Below are positions 28,191-37,494 of a stretch of DNA of 39,139 bases, piece by piece; the first letter of the stretch is position 1; each line of letters starts with the position of its first letter. The notes below the pieces were generated by a model. That model was not told where the DNA came from and made no database searches. It was given only the letters and a program-made list of their open reading frames with translations. A program made the position numbers and the translations under genes. This DNA comes from Firmicutes bacterium ADurb.Bin080 (lineage in GTDB: Bacteria > Bacillota > Clostridia > Christensenellales > DTU072): NCBI GenBank assembly GCA_002070965.1, contig MWEH01000137.1, forward strand, positions 1 to 39,139, given 5' to 3'.

Positions 28191-31100
28191 TTAATACTCG
28201 ATCAAATTATTTAATTCTTGAGAAAAAATACTGTTAATGTTTGTGTCAGAATTATAATCATTATACAGCGCTGCTGGTACAGTCAACAAACATTCGGTTG
28301 GGAGGAGCAAAAGAGATTCGGGTTCAAATTCAACCTTTTGTACTGATAAAACAACTATATTTTTGAGTTGGTTGCATCCACCAAAAATATATTTACCAGC
28401 ATAAATAAGTTCGCTATCAACTGAAAAAGTAACAGTTTGAAGATTTGAACAGTCAAAACTGTTAAGATTGAACGCGTTATCTGCTATGGAGATAATATTA
28501 TCAGGAATAAATATGTATAAGTCATCAACTTGAGGATTATATGCAATCAATACATTCCCAAGACAAATAAATTCTTCTTGCATCATATTATTAAACCATT
28601 TAGTATCTCCAAGAGCATCATTGCCCACTAATACTAATGATGTATTTTCACCGATATATATATATTCAAGATTATAACAGCCAAGAAACGCTTTATCATA
28701 GATTATGTTTAATGAATCAGGGATTACTATAGAAATTAGATTTTGACAACCTGAAAACGCCAATTCACCAAATGAAATAATGACTGAATTATCCTCAAAA
28801 CCTATTTCAACCAAATTAATACAGTTGCTAAATGCCCCTCCATAAATGATTGATGTTGTATAAGGGATATCATAATTGACTATAGATAATAATGGAGGAA
28901 AGCAAATAAGATTGGAAAGATCAGAAGAAAATAGAACCCCACCAACAATACTAAATGATTCATTGTCTTCATCTAATATGAAAGACTCTAAAAACTTACA
29001 ACCGGAAAAAGAATTTTCTTCTATATATTGAAGATTTTTTGGGATAGATACTGTTCGGATTTTTAAACCTAATAAATTATCGGAAAATACCCCTGATTTC
29101 AAAGATTTTACTGGTAGCCCTTGATAATTCTCTGGAATTACAATGTCCAAAGAGGAGTATTCTTTATTATTTGGAGAAAATCCGGTGATTTGGTAAGAAA
29201 GCGGCTCTTGCTCTGTCCCTTCAAATACAGAAAATAGTAGTCCCTCAGTCCCAGCAAGTAAATCAGTCCAATATGCATAAAGAGTTAAATCAGATTCAAT
29301 CATTATCTCCTGGTCAGGAGAAATATCTTCTGAAGTAAATTCAGAATCTAAATACCAATTTTGAAGAACAAAATCACTTTCAGGACCCCCCGATGGATAT
29401 GTTGGAGGAAAAGGTGGATAGGGGGCAATTGGTGGAGACTCAAAATAATTACTTATTGTAATAAATGCGCCATGTTGAACAGATAATACATCGTCTCGTG
29501 CGATCACTGATTTATCAATAGTGTAATTACCTGGTACACCCGAAATCTCCCAAGTATAGAATCTAATCGAATAAGTTTTAGGAGTAACTAGTGGGTAAAA
29601 GGCACGATCAAGTTTTAAATCTATGTCGTATAAATAAAAGTCATCCGCTAAAAATTGAGGATATGCATCAAGGTATCTCATATCTTTGGGCCGTACTTCC
29701 CCTTGATTTTGCCAAAAAAGTTCATTATCTAGAGAAATTCCAAAAACATTGTCCTCCAAACACTTATAATAGAAACCTTCATAAAAAACATGTTCATTGA
29801 CTCTATACGTTTTTTCTATATCAAAATCGCTATATGGAATGTTTGAGAACCAACCTAATATATTGTAACCAGGGATTTCATAATCAGGCGGAGTAATATA
29901 GTTATTTTTATAGACAGTAAATAATGTATCTTCGTAAACACCATAATCATCTGGAATAATGAATTGTATTCTATAGGGACGATCTAAGATACGGCCAAAT
30001 AAAACTAGATTGCTTGATTTCATGGAAAAAGGAAAATTTACTAATTTTGAGGTCTCAAAACTTTCGGATGTATACCATTTTACTTCGAAGTAAGTTTCAT
30101 CAAAGCCTTCATAGTCAATTTCGTCAAAAATTCTATTAATGTATAAATTTTCGCTATCCGCTAGTTCAATTGTGGAACCAAATTCGTGATTTTTTTCAGT
30201 ATTAATCTCTTCTAGGTTGCCTGTCGATTGATTAATCATAGAAAATCTATAGGTTATCTTGTAAGTATTCTTTGTGTAAATTGCATAAATATTTATATCG
30301 GATAAAACCAAATAATCCGATAGATTAATTTCTACAAACTGACCTTGGGTTTCGGGAAGGGTGGAAATGATGGCCCATTTTCCTGAATGCCCATCTTTAG
30401 TAGGAACCGAGGGATAATTAGTAAGTGAAGATGCATGAGGTACTTCAGTCCTTCTTAAATCTAAAATTTCGCTAGAATTATCACCAAAAAATTTAACCGT
30501 GTAGGTATTAATAGTGTAAACTGCATCTATATTCATATCTTCCACAATGTTGAAGTAATTTGGTGCTTGACCAGTATTTCTATTCACCCAAATACCAGTA
30601 TAGCCTGGCTTTTCTGGTAATACAAAAAAATGTATATCACTATTTGAACCATATTCTACTTGAACAGATTCTGTTTCATCATTCCATTCTTCTGAAAAAT
30701 AATTAATAGTTAACATTCTTGTCTCAAACACTACCTTCACAATTAGGCTGTTTTCAATCGAAATAGTCTCGCCAATATTACTAATACTTCTCGAAAATTC
30801 TCCAGATGATTTGAGATATAAATCATATCTAAGAAAATTAAATTTTGGTCTTGCGGTTGGCATCATTAAGGATACATTATCCCCTTGGATAATATTAGTA
30901 ACAATACTTCCAATAATTCCTTTATCTTCCCCATCAATAATTTCTCTATACTCAATCTCATGACGTTCGGAATGTTCCCACTTTGCATACAAAGAAATAT
31001 TATTGGTTAGGCTATACGGCGAAACAATTCTATTGCCAGAAAAATCAGAAGTTAAATACCACCCAATAAACGAATAGCCCTCTCGAACAGGAATAGGTAG

Positions 31101-31559
31101 TTCCGTTATAACACTTAAATGTTCTGTTCTTGTTGTAGATTGAGGAATTGTTCCAGTTTCCTCAAAAAATCCTTCAGTGGCATCAAATAATACGTCATAA
31201 GAGTAAATCAATACTTGTGGGTGTACTAACACTGTAAGATATAGTGATTTTCCTTTATAAGCTATTTTAATTGATTTTTGGCCAGGTGAATTTAGTTTTG
31301 CCAAATCCTCGTTAGAAATTAATGATGCGTCAATTGTAACTGATTCCAAATATGAACCATTTACATCATAAACATCAAAATAATAATGGTCCCAAATCAG
31401 TTCCTCCCCTATTGTGATCTCTATCAACTCAGATTCTTCTGGAATAGAAAGGCTGATGTTTTCATTAATAATAGTATCTGGAGTACAACCATAAGAAAAA
31501 ATGACCAAACAGATCGAAAAAACAAAAACTAATAAAAAAATGATTTTTTTTGTATTCAT
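28191..31559 (-). CDS. Predicted surface lipoprotein with InlB-type repeats and BspA-type leucine-rich repeats
   Basis: This 1122-residue exported protein has a signal peptide ending SYGC, with C25 as the likely lipidated cysteine, although the lipobox is imperfect. Residues of about 100-800 contain several InlB B-type (Listeria-Bacteroides) repeats with the GYSFIGWYL...NISLYAKW pattern. At about 585-615 a segment EHVFYEGFYYKCLEDN...FWQNQG resembles a CBM5/12-like chitin or polysaccharide-binding module. Residues of about 800-1100 are BspA-type LRR_5 repeats (SIPKNLQYIEENSFSGC, VIPDSLNIIYDKAFLGC). No LPXTG or C-terminal membrane anchor is present. Likely roles are host or mucus adhesion or polysaccharide binding. 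It is transcribed with the PurL-like gene from a clear promoter at 31606-31634. Confidence 0.85.
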   Translation of the reverse strand: MNTKKIIFLLVFVFSICLVIFSYGCTPDTIINENISLSIPEESELIEITIGEELIWDHYYFDVYDVNGSYLESVTIDASLISNEDLAKLNSPGQKSIKIAYKGKSLYLTVLVHPQVLIYSYDVLFDATEGFFEETGTIPQSTTRTEHLSVITELPIPVREGYSFIGWYLTSDFSGNRIVSPYSLTNNISLYAKWEHSERHEIEYREIIDGEDKGIIGSIVTNIIQGDNVSLMMPTARPKFNFLRYDLYLKSSGEFSRSISNIGETISIENSLIVKVVFETRMLTINYFSEEWNDETESVQVEYGSNSDIHFFVLPEKPGYTGIWVNRNTGQAPNYFNIVEDMNIDAVYTINTYTVKFFGDNSSEILDLRRTEVPHASSLTNYPSVPTKDGHSGKWAIISTLPETQGQFVEINLSDYLVLSDINIYAIYTKNTYKITYRFSMINQSTGNLEEINTEKNHEFGSTIELADSENLYINRIFDEIDYEGFDETYFEVKWYTSESFETSKLVNFPFSMKSSNLVLFGRILDRPYRIQFIIPDDYGVYEDTLFTVYKNNYITPPDYEIPGYNILGWFSNIPYSDFDIEKTYRVNEHVFYEGFYYKCLEDNVFGISLDNELFWQNQGEVRPKDMRYLDAYPQFLADDFYLYDIDLKLDRAFYPLVTPKTYSIRFYTWEISGVPGNYTIDKSVIARDDVLSVQHGAFITISNYFESPPIAPYPPFPPTYPSGGPESDFVLQNWYLDSEFTSEDISPDQEIMIESDLTLYAYWTDLLAGTEGLLFSVFEGTEQEPLSYQITGFSPNNKEYSSLDIVIPENYQGLPVKSLKSGVFSDNLLGLKIRTVSIPKNLQYIEENSFSGCKFLESFILDEDNESFSIVGGVLFSSDLSNLICFPPLLSIVNYDIPYTTSIIYGGAFSNCINLVEIGFEDNSVIISFGELAFSGCQNLISIVIPDSLNIIYDKAFLGCYNLEYIYIGENTSLVLVGNDALGDTKWFNNMMQEEFICLGNVLIAYNPQVDDLYIFIPDNIISIADNAFNLNSFDCSNLQTVTFSVDSELIYAGKYIFGGCNQLKNIVVLSVQKVEFEPESLLLLPTECLLTVPAALYNDYNSDTNINSIFSQELNNLIEY

Positions 31560-31578
31560 CTTATTTTACGCAAAGAAA

Positions 31579-31594
31579 AGCGCCTTATCGCGCT
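31579..31594 (-). other. 5'-leader hairpin of the lipoprotein transcript
   Basis: On the minus strand AGCGC, loop GATAAG, GCGCT form a five-pair stem followed by TTTTCTTT. It lies between the promoter and the ATG, so it would form in the first bases of the mRNA. It may be an attenuator or a stabilising 5' hairpin. Confidence 0.5.
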
Positions 31595-31605
31595 CCCCTA
31601 TTACT

Positions 31606-31634
31606 TTTATATCATTATATAAACTTATAGTCAA
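31606..31634 (-). promoter_or_regulatory. Promoter of the lipoprotein and PurL-like operon
   Basis: TTGACT (31629-31634), a 17-base spacer and TATAAA (31606-31611) on the minus strand, just downstream of the pnp terminator. Confidence 0.75.
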
Positions 31635-31666
31635 TATTAAAATATTATTTATTTACGGACAGCAAT

Positions 31667-31690
31667 TAAAAGGCCCTTTTTCAAGGGCCA
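31667..31690 (-). terminator. Rho-independent terminator after pnp
   Basis: GGCCCTT and AAGGGCC form a seven-pair stem with a four-base loop, then TTTTAATT on the minus strand. It lies seven bases after the pnp stop. Confidence 0.88.
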
Positions 31691-31696
31691 AATAAT

Positions 31697-33784
31697 TTAG
31701 AGTTTTTTTATTAATTTCAGATCGAAACGACCTTTGTCATCAATCTTAATAAGTTTTACTCTTACCAAGTCTCTTTCTTTGATAACATCACTTACTTTTT
31801 CAACTCTTTCATCTGATAGTTTACTTATATGAATCATCCCATCTTTACCAGGAGAAATATTAACCCAAGCACCAACCTTATCATTAATTTTTACAACGGG
31901 TCCCTCAAAAATCTCTCCTACTTCAGGATCCTTTACGATACTTAAAATAATACTCTTAGCCTTATTCGCCATCTTATCATCATTAGTAGCAATAAATACC
32001 TGTCCATTATCACTGATATCTATTTTTACTCCAGTATCTTCAATGATTTTATTTATAACTTTTCCACCTGATCCTATAACTTCTCTAATTTTATCGGGGT
32101 CAATGTCAAAACGAATGATTTTGGGCGCATATTTATTAAGTTCTTTTCTGGGAGTGTCAAGACATTCCATCATTTTACTAAGGATAAACAATCTTCCAAT
32201 CCTAGCTTGCTCAAGTGCCCTTGTTAAAATTTCTTCACTTATACCCTTAATCTTGATATCCATTTGGATAGCAGTAATACCATCAGCAGTACCAGCAACT
32301 TTAAAATCCATATCTCCGAAGAAATCTTCCAAGCCCTGTATATCGGTAAGAATATGTAATTTATCATTAACTTCATCCTTTATTAGACCCATAGCAATTC
32401 CAGCAACAGGAGCTTTAATTGGAACACCCGCATCCATCAAAGACAAAGTGCTTCCACATACACTTGCTTGAGAAGTTGATCCATTGCTAGAAATAACCTC
32501 GGAAACAGTACGAATTGCATATGGGAAAACATCCTCTGAAGGTAAAACTGGTTCTAGAGCCCTTTCAGCTAAAGCTCCATGTCCTATTTCTCTTCGACCA
32601 GGACTTTTCATTGCTTTTGCTTCTCCAGTACTGTATGGAGGCATATTGTAATGATGCATGTATCTCTTAAAAACATCATCATCTAATCCTTCGAGTTTTT
32701 GGGCATCACTAATTGTACCCAAAGTAGTAATAGTCAAAGCTTGTGTTTGCCCTCTTGTGAATACGGCACTACCATGAGCTCTTGGAAGAAGCCCAACTTC
32801 ACACCAAATTGGGCGTATTTCAGTTAAAGATCTTCCATCTGGCCGAACTCCTCGATTCGCAATCATTTCTCTAACACATTCTTTTTTCATAGAATATAGA
32901 ATGTCTTCAATTTCTGCTTTTTTGTTCGGGAAGGAATCTTGAAAAAATGCTTGTATATCTTTGGTAATTTCTTCTTCTCTTTGTTCTCTTTCAGCCCTTA
33001 CAAATGTGTCAAACATATATTTAATCTTCTCTTTTGAATATTCGACAACTTTTTCTTTAAGATCAGCGGAAGGAACATGGGGAATATAAGATTTCTTTGT
33101 TTTTCCAACTTCTTCTACGATAGTCTCTATCCATTTAACTATTTTTTTAATTTCTTCATGCCCAAATAAAATGGCATCCAGCATTTCCTTCTCAGTTATC
33201 TCGTTTGCACCTGCTTCAACCATCATAATTGCATCCTTAGTCCCACTTAGTGTAAGGCTAAGTTTCGATAGTTCTCTTTGTCGTGCATCAGGATTAATTA
33301 TAAATTCATTATCAATATATCCAACAACGACAGAACCAGTAGGGCCATTGAATGGTATATCTGAAACGGAAAGAGCTATTGAACTTCCAACCATTGCCAG
33401 TGCTTCCGGCGGAACATCTGGTTCAACGGATAACGCTGTTGCAACAACTGCGACATCGTTATAAAATCCTTTGGGGAATAAAGGCCTTATAGGACGGTCA
33501 ATAAGTCTTGAGGTTAAAATTGCTTTATCACTTGGCCTTCCCTCTCTCTTTTTAAACCCTCCTGGTATTTTCCCAACTGAGTACATTTTTTCTTCAAAAT
33601 CAACTCCGAGAGGGAAATAATCCAAACCATCTCTAACTTCCTTAGACATGGTAACATTAACCATTACGACAGTTTCTCCACACGTAACAAAACATTCTCC
33701 ATTACTATGAGAACAATAACCACCTATCTCTGTGCTTACTTCACGTCCTCCAATAATAGTTTTAAAAACTCTACTTTCTTTCAT
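31697..33784 (-). CDS. pnp: Polyribonucleotide nucleotidyltransferase (PNPase)
   Basis: This 695-residue trimeric 3'-5' phosphorolytic RNA exonuclease has two RNase PH domains. The first shows GKIPGGFKKREGRPSDKAIL and SRLIDRPIRPLFPKGF. The second shows GRREIGHGALAERAL, SSNGSTSQASVCG and ILTDIQGLEDFFGDMDFKVAGT. A KH domain (IREVIGSGGKVINKI) and a C-terminal S1 domain (GAWVNISPGKDGMIHISKL) follow. Length is normal. GGAGGAAC lies before the ATG. It sits directly downstream of rpsO, the common arrangement. Confidence 0.97.
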   Translation of the reverse strand: MKESRVFKTIIGGREVSTEIGGYCSHSNGECFVTCGETVVMVNVTMSKEVRDGLDYFPLGVDFEEKMYSVGKIPGGFKKREGRPSDKAILTSRLIDRPIRPLFPKGFYNDVAVVATALSVEPDVPPEALAMVGSSIALSVSDIPFNGPTGSVVVGYIDNEFIINPDARQRELSKLSLTLSGTKDAIMMVEAGANEITEKEMLDAILFGHEEIKKIVKWIETIVEEVGKTKKSYIPHVPSADLKEKVVEYSKEKIKYMFDTFVRAEREQREEEITKDIQAFFQDSFPNKKAEIEDILYSMKKECVREMIANRGVRPDGRSLTEIRPIWCEVGLLPRAHGSAVFTRGQTQALTITTLGTISDAQKLEGLDDDVFKRYMHHYNMPPYSTGEAKAMKSPGRREIGHGALAERALEPVLPSEDVFPYAIRTVSEVISSNGSTSQASVCGSTLSLMDAGVPIKAPVAGIAMGLIKDEVNDKLHILTDIQGLEDFFGDMDFKVAGTADGITAIQMDIKIKGISEEILTRALEQARIGRLFILSKMMECLDTPRKELNKYAPKIIRFDIDPDKIREVIGSGGKVINKIIEDTGVKIDISDNGQVFIATNDDKMANKAKSIILSIVKDPEVGEIFEGPVVKINDKVGAWVNISPGKDGMIHISKLSDERVEKVSDVIKERDLVRVKLIKIDDKGRFDLKLIKKL

Positions 33785-33820
33785 TGTTCCTCCAAGTCCT
33801 TATATTGGACAAAATATACG

Positions 33821-33848
33821 ATAATAAAGGGGGATTAAAACCCCCCAA
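33821..33848 (-). terminator. Hairpin between rpsO and pnp
   Basis: GGGGG and CCCCC form a stem with a short loop, followed by TTTATTAT on the minus strand. It follows the rpsO stop by about 10 bases. No clear separate pnp promoter is seen in the short space after it, so it is probably a partial terminator allowing read-through. Confidence 0.7.
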
Positions 33849-33855
33849 CATTTTT

Positions 33856-34119
33856 TTACTTGCGAAGTTCTAACTCACTCACAATACTTCTATATCTCTC
33901 AATGTCTTTTTTCTTAAGATAATCTAACAAACTGCGTCTTTGTCCTACCATTTTTAATAGTCCCAGTCTGCTGTGATGATCCTTAACATGGGAACTAAGA
34001 TGTACGGTTAATTCCTTAATCCGTTCGGTTAACAACGCAATTTGTACTTCGGGTGATCCAGTATCCCCCTCAGATCGGGCAAACTTAGCAATTACTTCCA
34101 TTCTTCTTTCTTTTGTCAT
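33856..34119 (-). CDS. rpsO: Small ribosomal subunit protein uS15
   Basis: This 87-residue ribosomal protein binds 16S rRNA. It shows the typical [50 protein letters not shown] and the [13 protein letters not shown] end. The start is the ATG at 34119, with AGGAG about nine bases before it. A longer in-frame ATG at 34161 adds residues not found in S15. Confidence 0.97.
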   Translation of the reverse strand: MTKERRMEVIAKFARSEGDTGSPEVQIALLTERIKELTVHLSSHVKDHHSRLGLLKMVGQRRSLLDYLKKKDIERYRSIVSELELRK

Positions 34120-34174
34120 TTTTTTTACTCCTATTTCAATGAGATTATTCGCCTTAATCATAGAGAATCATTTC

Positions 34175-34202
34175 GCGATACTCCAAGGTCAAGGTACCTC
34201 GC
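34175..34202 (-). promoter_or_regulatory. Leader stem-loop upstream of rpsO
   Basis: On the minus strand GCGA at the start and TCGC at the end can pair and enclose GGTACCTTGACCTTGGAGTA. It begins close to the predicted transcription start. An S15-binding autoregulatory leader is a reasonable guess, since rpsO is autoregulated in many bacteria. The exact structure was not computed. Confidence 0.4.
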
Positions 34203-34203
34203 T

Positions 34204-34233
34204 ATACTAACATAATATAATAAATACTGTAAA
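34204..34233 (-). promoter_or_regulatory. Promoter of rpsO-pnp
   Basis: TTTACA (34228-34233), an 18-base spacer and TAGTAT (34204-34209) on the minus strand, in the gap after hemZ. Confidence 0.6.
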
Positions 34234-34245
34234 GCACATTTTACA

Positions 34246-35694
34246 TCAGCAATCCAATATTTGCATGTCGGCACAGTACAATCTGATATCTTTTTTGTTA
34301 CAGATTCTTTCGATTCTATTTTGATCGAAATATATATACTTAGTCATTGCCCCAGCACCGAAACCAATTACTGAGTTAGTTTCTTCCATATAATCAATGT
34401 TATATGAACACTGTTTTTGAGGCAAACAATATCCCACATTTTCCAAATTATCCAACATGTTTTTTTGCCTGTATAGGTAATATGGCAAATATCCACTATT
34501 TTCTAACATAATGATGGAACAATCAACCATTTTTTTGGTCACACCATCAACATTCTTTATGTATCCGTTATTCATTAAATTTGAACCTTTTTTAATCGAA
34601 AGTGAATGGATAGTAATATTATCTGGTTTCAAAGAAATGGTTTTCTCAAGTGAATTAATAAATGTGTCTATATCTTCACCTGGTAAACCAGCGATTAAAT
34701 CCATATTAATCAAAAACGAATATTCTTTTGCAAGTTCAAAAGCTTCATATATGTCGCTAATTGAATGGCTTCTTCCAATTTCCCTTAAAGTCTTTTCGCT
34801 GAAGGTTTGTGGGTTTATAGAGATTCTAGTTACCCCATTCTCACGCATCATTTTAATCAACTCAAGATTTATTGAATCGGGACGCCCGGCTTCCACCGTA
34901 AACTCTTCTTTTGAGAGATTAGAAAATTTTGAAAGAATTTTTTCAAGTTGAGGAAGAGGTATACAAGATGGGGTCCCACCGCCTATATATATATTTTTAA
35001 CTTTTTTCGTCGAATCCAAAAATTTCAATTTATAAGAAATTTCCTTGCAGACACACTCAACATATCTGTCAACAAAGCCTTGAATTTTACTTAAACAAAT
35101 TGTCCCAAATGAACAATAAGAGCACTTAGTTTTACAAATAGGTATGTTGACAAATAAATCTACTGAATAAGGATCTGGAGCATAATATCCAGCTTGATTA
35201 ATTATAACCTCTTCAATTAATCTAGCTCGATCTGAAGAAACGTAATAATTATCGATCAAGAACTGTTTTATGTTGCTAACGCTACCATTTTTTGCATAAA
35301 TAATTCTTGTCGGTCTTACTCCAGTAAGACTACCATATGGCAATTCGTTCCCAGTTAATGTAACGCAATATTGATACAACTTCTCCTTAACATATTTTTT
35401 TATTTCACTCTTCTCCCCCAAAGATGGTGATAGAAAGTTGTATAAATCCGGAAGGGGATAATCAAGTACATCCTCAAGAAACCTTATCTGAAACAAAGCG
35501 TTATTATTTTTGTCTAATAAATATTTTAAAGAAAAATGATTCAATTTATCGTTTTTCGAGATATTGATCATTGGAGTAAAAGATCTAAGAATTTCTGGAA
35601 CGTCATTTAAAAAATCTGGCAAATCAATGCATAAAAAGACATTGTATTTACTTTCTTTAGAGATCATATCTAATTGGGTTATATTTTTTTTCAT
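34246..35694 (-). CDS. hemZ: HemZ-like coproporphyrinogen dehydrogenase, radical SAM
   Basis: This 482-residue radical SAM protein has the HemZ layout. An N-terminal region of about 175 residues with LTGVRPTRIIY (near 123-133) precedes the radical SAM domain. The cluster motif is CKTKCSYCSF (C187, C191, C194), followed by NIYIGGGTPS and SINPQTF. The family is named as oxygen-independent coproporphyrinogen III oxidase, but its function is uncertain in anaerobes without other heme genes. It is the last gene of the thyA operon and overlaps the MBL gene by 38 bases. No good Shine-Dalgarno is seen. Confidence 0.87.
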   Translation of the reverse strand: MKKNITQLDMISKESKYNVFLCIDLPDFLNDVPEILRSFTPMINISKNDKLNHFSLKYLLDKNNNALFQIRFLEDVLDYPLPDLYNFLSPSLGEKSEIKKYVKEKLYQYCVTLTGNELPYGSLTGVRPTRIIYAKNGSVSNIKQFLIDNYYVSSDRARLIEEVIINQAGYYAPDPYSVDLFVNIPICKTKCSYCSFGTICLSKIQGFVDRYVECVCKEISYKLKFLDSTKKVKNIYIGGGTPSCIPLPQLEKILSKFSNLSKEEFTVEAGRPDSINLELIKMMRENGVTRISINPQTFSEKTLREIGRSHSISDIYEAFELAKEYSFLINMDLIAGLPGEDIDTFINSLEKTISLKPDNITIHSLSIKKGSNLMNNGYIKNVDGVTKKMVDCSIIMLENSGYLPYYLYRQKNMLDNLENVGYCLPQKQCSYNIDYMEETNSVIGFGAGAMTKYIYFDQNRIERICNKKDIRLYCADMQILDC

Positions 35695-36283
35695 AGCTTA
35701 AAAGGGTTTTTTCATAATGTCCCGGATATATAATAAAGTCCTCAGGTAATAAAAATAGTTTTACAATTGAGTTTTTTATTTCAGAAAAATTTCCATCAGA
35801 AAAATCAGTCCGACCGTAGCTTTCTTTGAATAGTGTGTCCCCAGAAAAAATCATGTTATCTATAACAAATGAACAACTTCCTGCAGTGTGTCCTGGAGTA
35901 AAAAGAACATTCAATGTTATGCTTTCACATATCTTGTAACTCCTACCATCAACAAAATAATCATCAACGATTATGTCAGATAACTTTTTATTTTTTAGCA
36001 TATTTTTTGTCATATAACCTGTAATATTTGGAATCTCATTTTTATGTATATGAACACAAACATCATATATTTTCCACCTTGGAACATCAATTACATGGTC
36101 AAAATGTCCATGAGTAAGAAATATATCTGATATAAACAATTGATTATTATTTAGATACTCCTTAACTTGCGAAAAACTCTCAGAAGGATCGATTAAGACA
36201 CTTTTCTCTGGGAACCTTGGGTCATAAATTAAATAACTATTATTTTTAAGATAACCAGATACAAACGTTTTTACTTCTATCAT
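35657..36283 (-). CDS. Metallo-beta-lactamase-fold hydrolase, glyoxalase II-like
   Basis: This 208-residue protein has the binuclear metal-binding motif THGHFDH (H58, H60, D62, H63). Further ligands are H132 (TPGHTAGS), D149 (FSGDTLF) and H189 (YPGHY). This matches small hydroxyacylglutathione hydrolase-like MBL proteins; the real substrate is unknown. It overlaps icd by four bases upstream and hemZ by 38 bases downstream. The MBL-hemZ neighbourhood is common in Firmicutes. Confidence 0.9.
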   Translation of the reverse strand: MIEVKTFVSGYLKNNSYLIYDPRFPEKSVLIDPSESFSQVKEYLNNNQLFISDIFLTHGHFDHVIDVPRWKIYDVCVHIHKNEIPNITGYMTKNMLKNKKLSDIIVDDYFVDGRSYKICESITLNVLFTPGHTAGSCSFVIDNMIFSGDTLFKESYGRTDFSDGNFSEIKNSIVKLFLLPEDFIIYPGHYEKTLLSYEKKYNPIRYDL

Positions 36284-37494
36284 TTCAAATTTGATAAGGC
36301 TTTATCCAAATTTTCTTGAACTTTGTACAAAAAGTCTATAGTGTTTAATGATACAACTTTAACTGCATTTTCAGAAAAAAGTGATACTAAATCCTTAGTC
36401 ATAAATCCTGAAGAAATTGTATTGAGGGTAGCCTTTTCCAATTTCGAAGCAAAATCTTCTAAATAATAATTTTTATCCAATTGCCCTCTTTTTCTCAAAG
36501 CTCCCGACCAAGCGAATATAGTTGCGACAGAATTAGTTGAAGTTTCAAGCCCTTTCAAATGATTATAATAGTGTCTAGTAACTGTTCCATGTGCAGCTTC
36601 AAACTCATAATATCCTTCAGGTGAAACTAGAACTGATGTCATCATAGCTAAAGACCCAAAGGCTGTAGCTAACATATCGCTCATTACATCTCCATCGTAA
36701 TTCTTACAAGCCCAGATAAATCCTCCTTTGCTCCTTATAACTCTGGCAACAGCGTCATCGATGAGTGTATAGAAATAACTAATGTTTAGCTTTGAGAAAG
36801 CTTCTTTAAACTCATTAACAAAAATTTCCTCAAAAATATCTTTGAATCTATGGTCATAAATCTTACTAATTGTATCTTTAGCACTAAACCAAATATCCAT
36901 TTTTTTGTCAAGTGCAAAATTAAAGCAGCTTCGAGCGAAGCTTCTGATACTAGCATCAGAATTATGCATCGCTTGTATAACTCCGGAAGAAGATAAATCC
37001 TTCACCAACAATTCGGAACCATCTGGAAATTTCAAAAAAACCTTCCCACCCTCAGGAATATATTTTTCTACCCCGGAATAAACATCCCCATATGCGTGTC
37101 TTGCAATTATTATTGGTTGTTCCCAATATGGTATAATTGGTTTAATACCATCAACCATTATCGGCGCACGGAACACCGTACCATCTAAAATCGAGCGAAT
37201 AGTTCCATTTGGGGATTTCCACATTTGTGAGAGAGAATATTCTTTTACACGATCTGCATTCGGTGTAATTGTAGCGCACTTCACACCAACCCCATATTTT
37301 TTTATAGCTTCAGCAGCTTGTTTTGTTACTAAATCTTGAGTTTTTTCTCTGTTATTTAGGCACAGATCGTAATAATCTGTTTTTAGATCAATGTAAGGAA
37401 TTAACAAAATATTTTTAATATTGTCCCAGATAATTCTGGTCATTTCATCCCCATCAATCTCTACCAAAGGAGTTTCCATTTGAATTTTAAGCAT
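36280..37494 (-). CDS. icd: NADP-dependent isocitrate dehydrogenase, eukaryotic-type subfamily
   Basis: This 404-residue enzyme oxidatively decarboxylates isocitrate to 2-oxoglutarate. It shows VEIDGDEMTRIIWDNIK, TPNADRVKEYSLSQMWKSPNGTIR, GTVFRAPI, the DDAVARVIRSKGGFIWACKNYDGD metal-binding segment and AAHGTVTRHYY. The pattern is that of the homodimeric subfamily containing human IDH1, rather than the E. coli type. It likely supplies 2-oxoglutarate and NADPH. The ATG overlaps the folA stop (TAATG). Confidence 0.95.
   Translation of the reverse strand: MLKIQMETPLVEIDGDEMTRIIWDNIKNILLIPYIDLKTDYYDLCLNNREKTQDLVTKQAAEAIKKYGVGVKCATITPNADRVKEYSLSQMWKSPNGTIRSILDGTVFRAPIMVDGIKPIIPYWEQPIIIARHAYGDVYSGVEKYIPEGGKVFLKFPDGSELLVKDLSSSGVIQAMHNSDASIRSFARSCFNFALDKKMDIWFSAKDTISKIYDHRFKDIFEEIFVNEFKEAFSKLNISYFYTLIDDAVARVIRSKGGFIWACKNYDGDVMSDMLATAFGSLAMMTSVLVSPEGYYEFEAAHGTVTRHYYNHLKGLETSTNSVATIFAWSGALRKRGQLDKNYYLEDFASKLEKATLNTISSGFMTKDLVSLFSENAVKVVSLNTIDFLYKVQENLDKALSNLK

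Noticed and set aside
32043..32471. 142-codon plus-strand ORF inside pnp
   Set aside because: It is antisense to the conserved PNPase KH and second RNase PH regions and is a shadow frame.
34511..34951. 146-codon plus-strand ORF inside hemZ
   Set aside because: It is antisense to the radical SAM domain, with no initiation signal or family resemblance.
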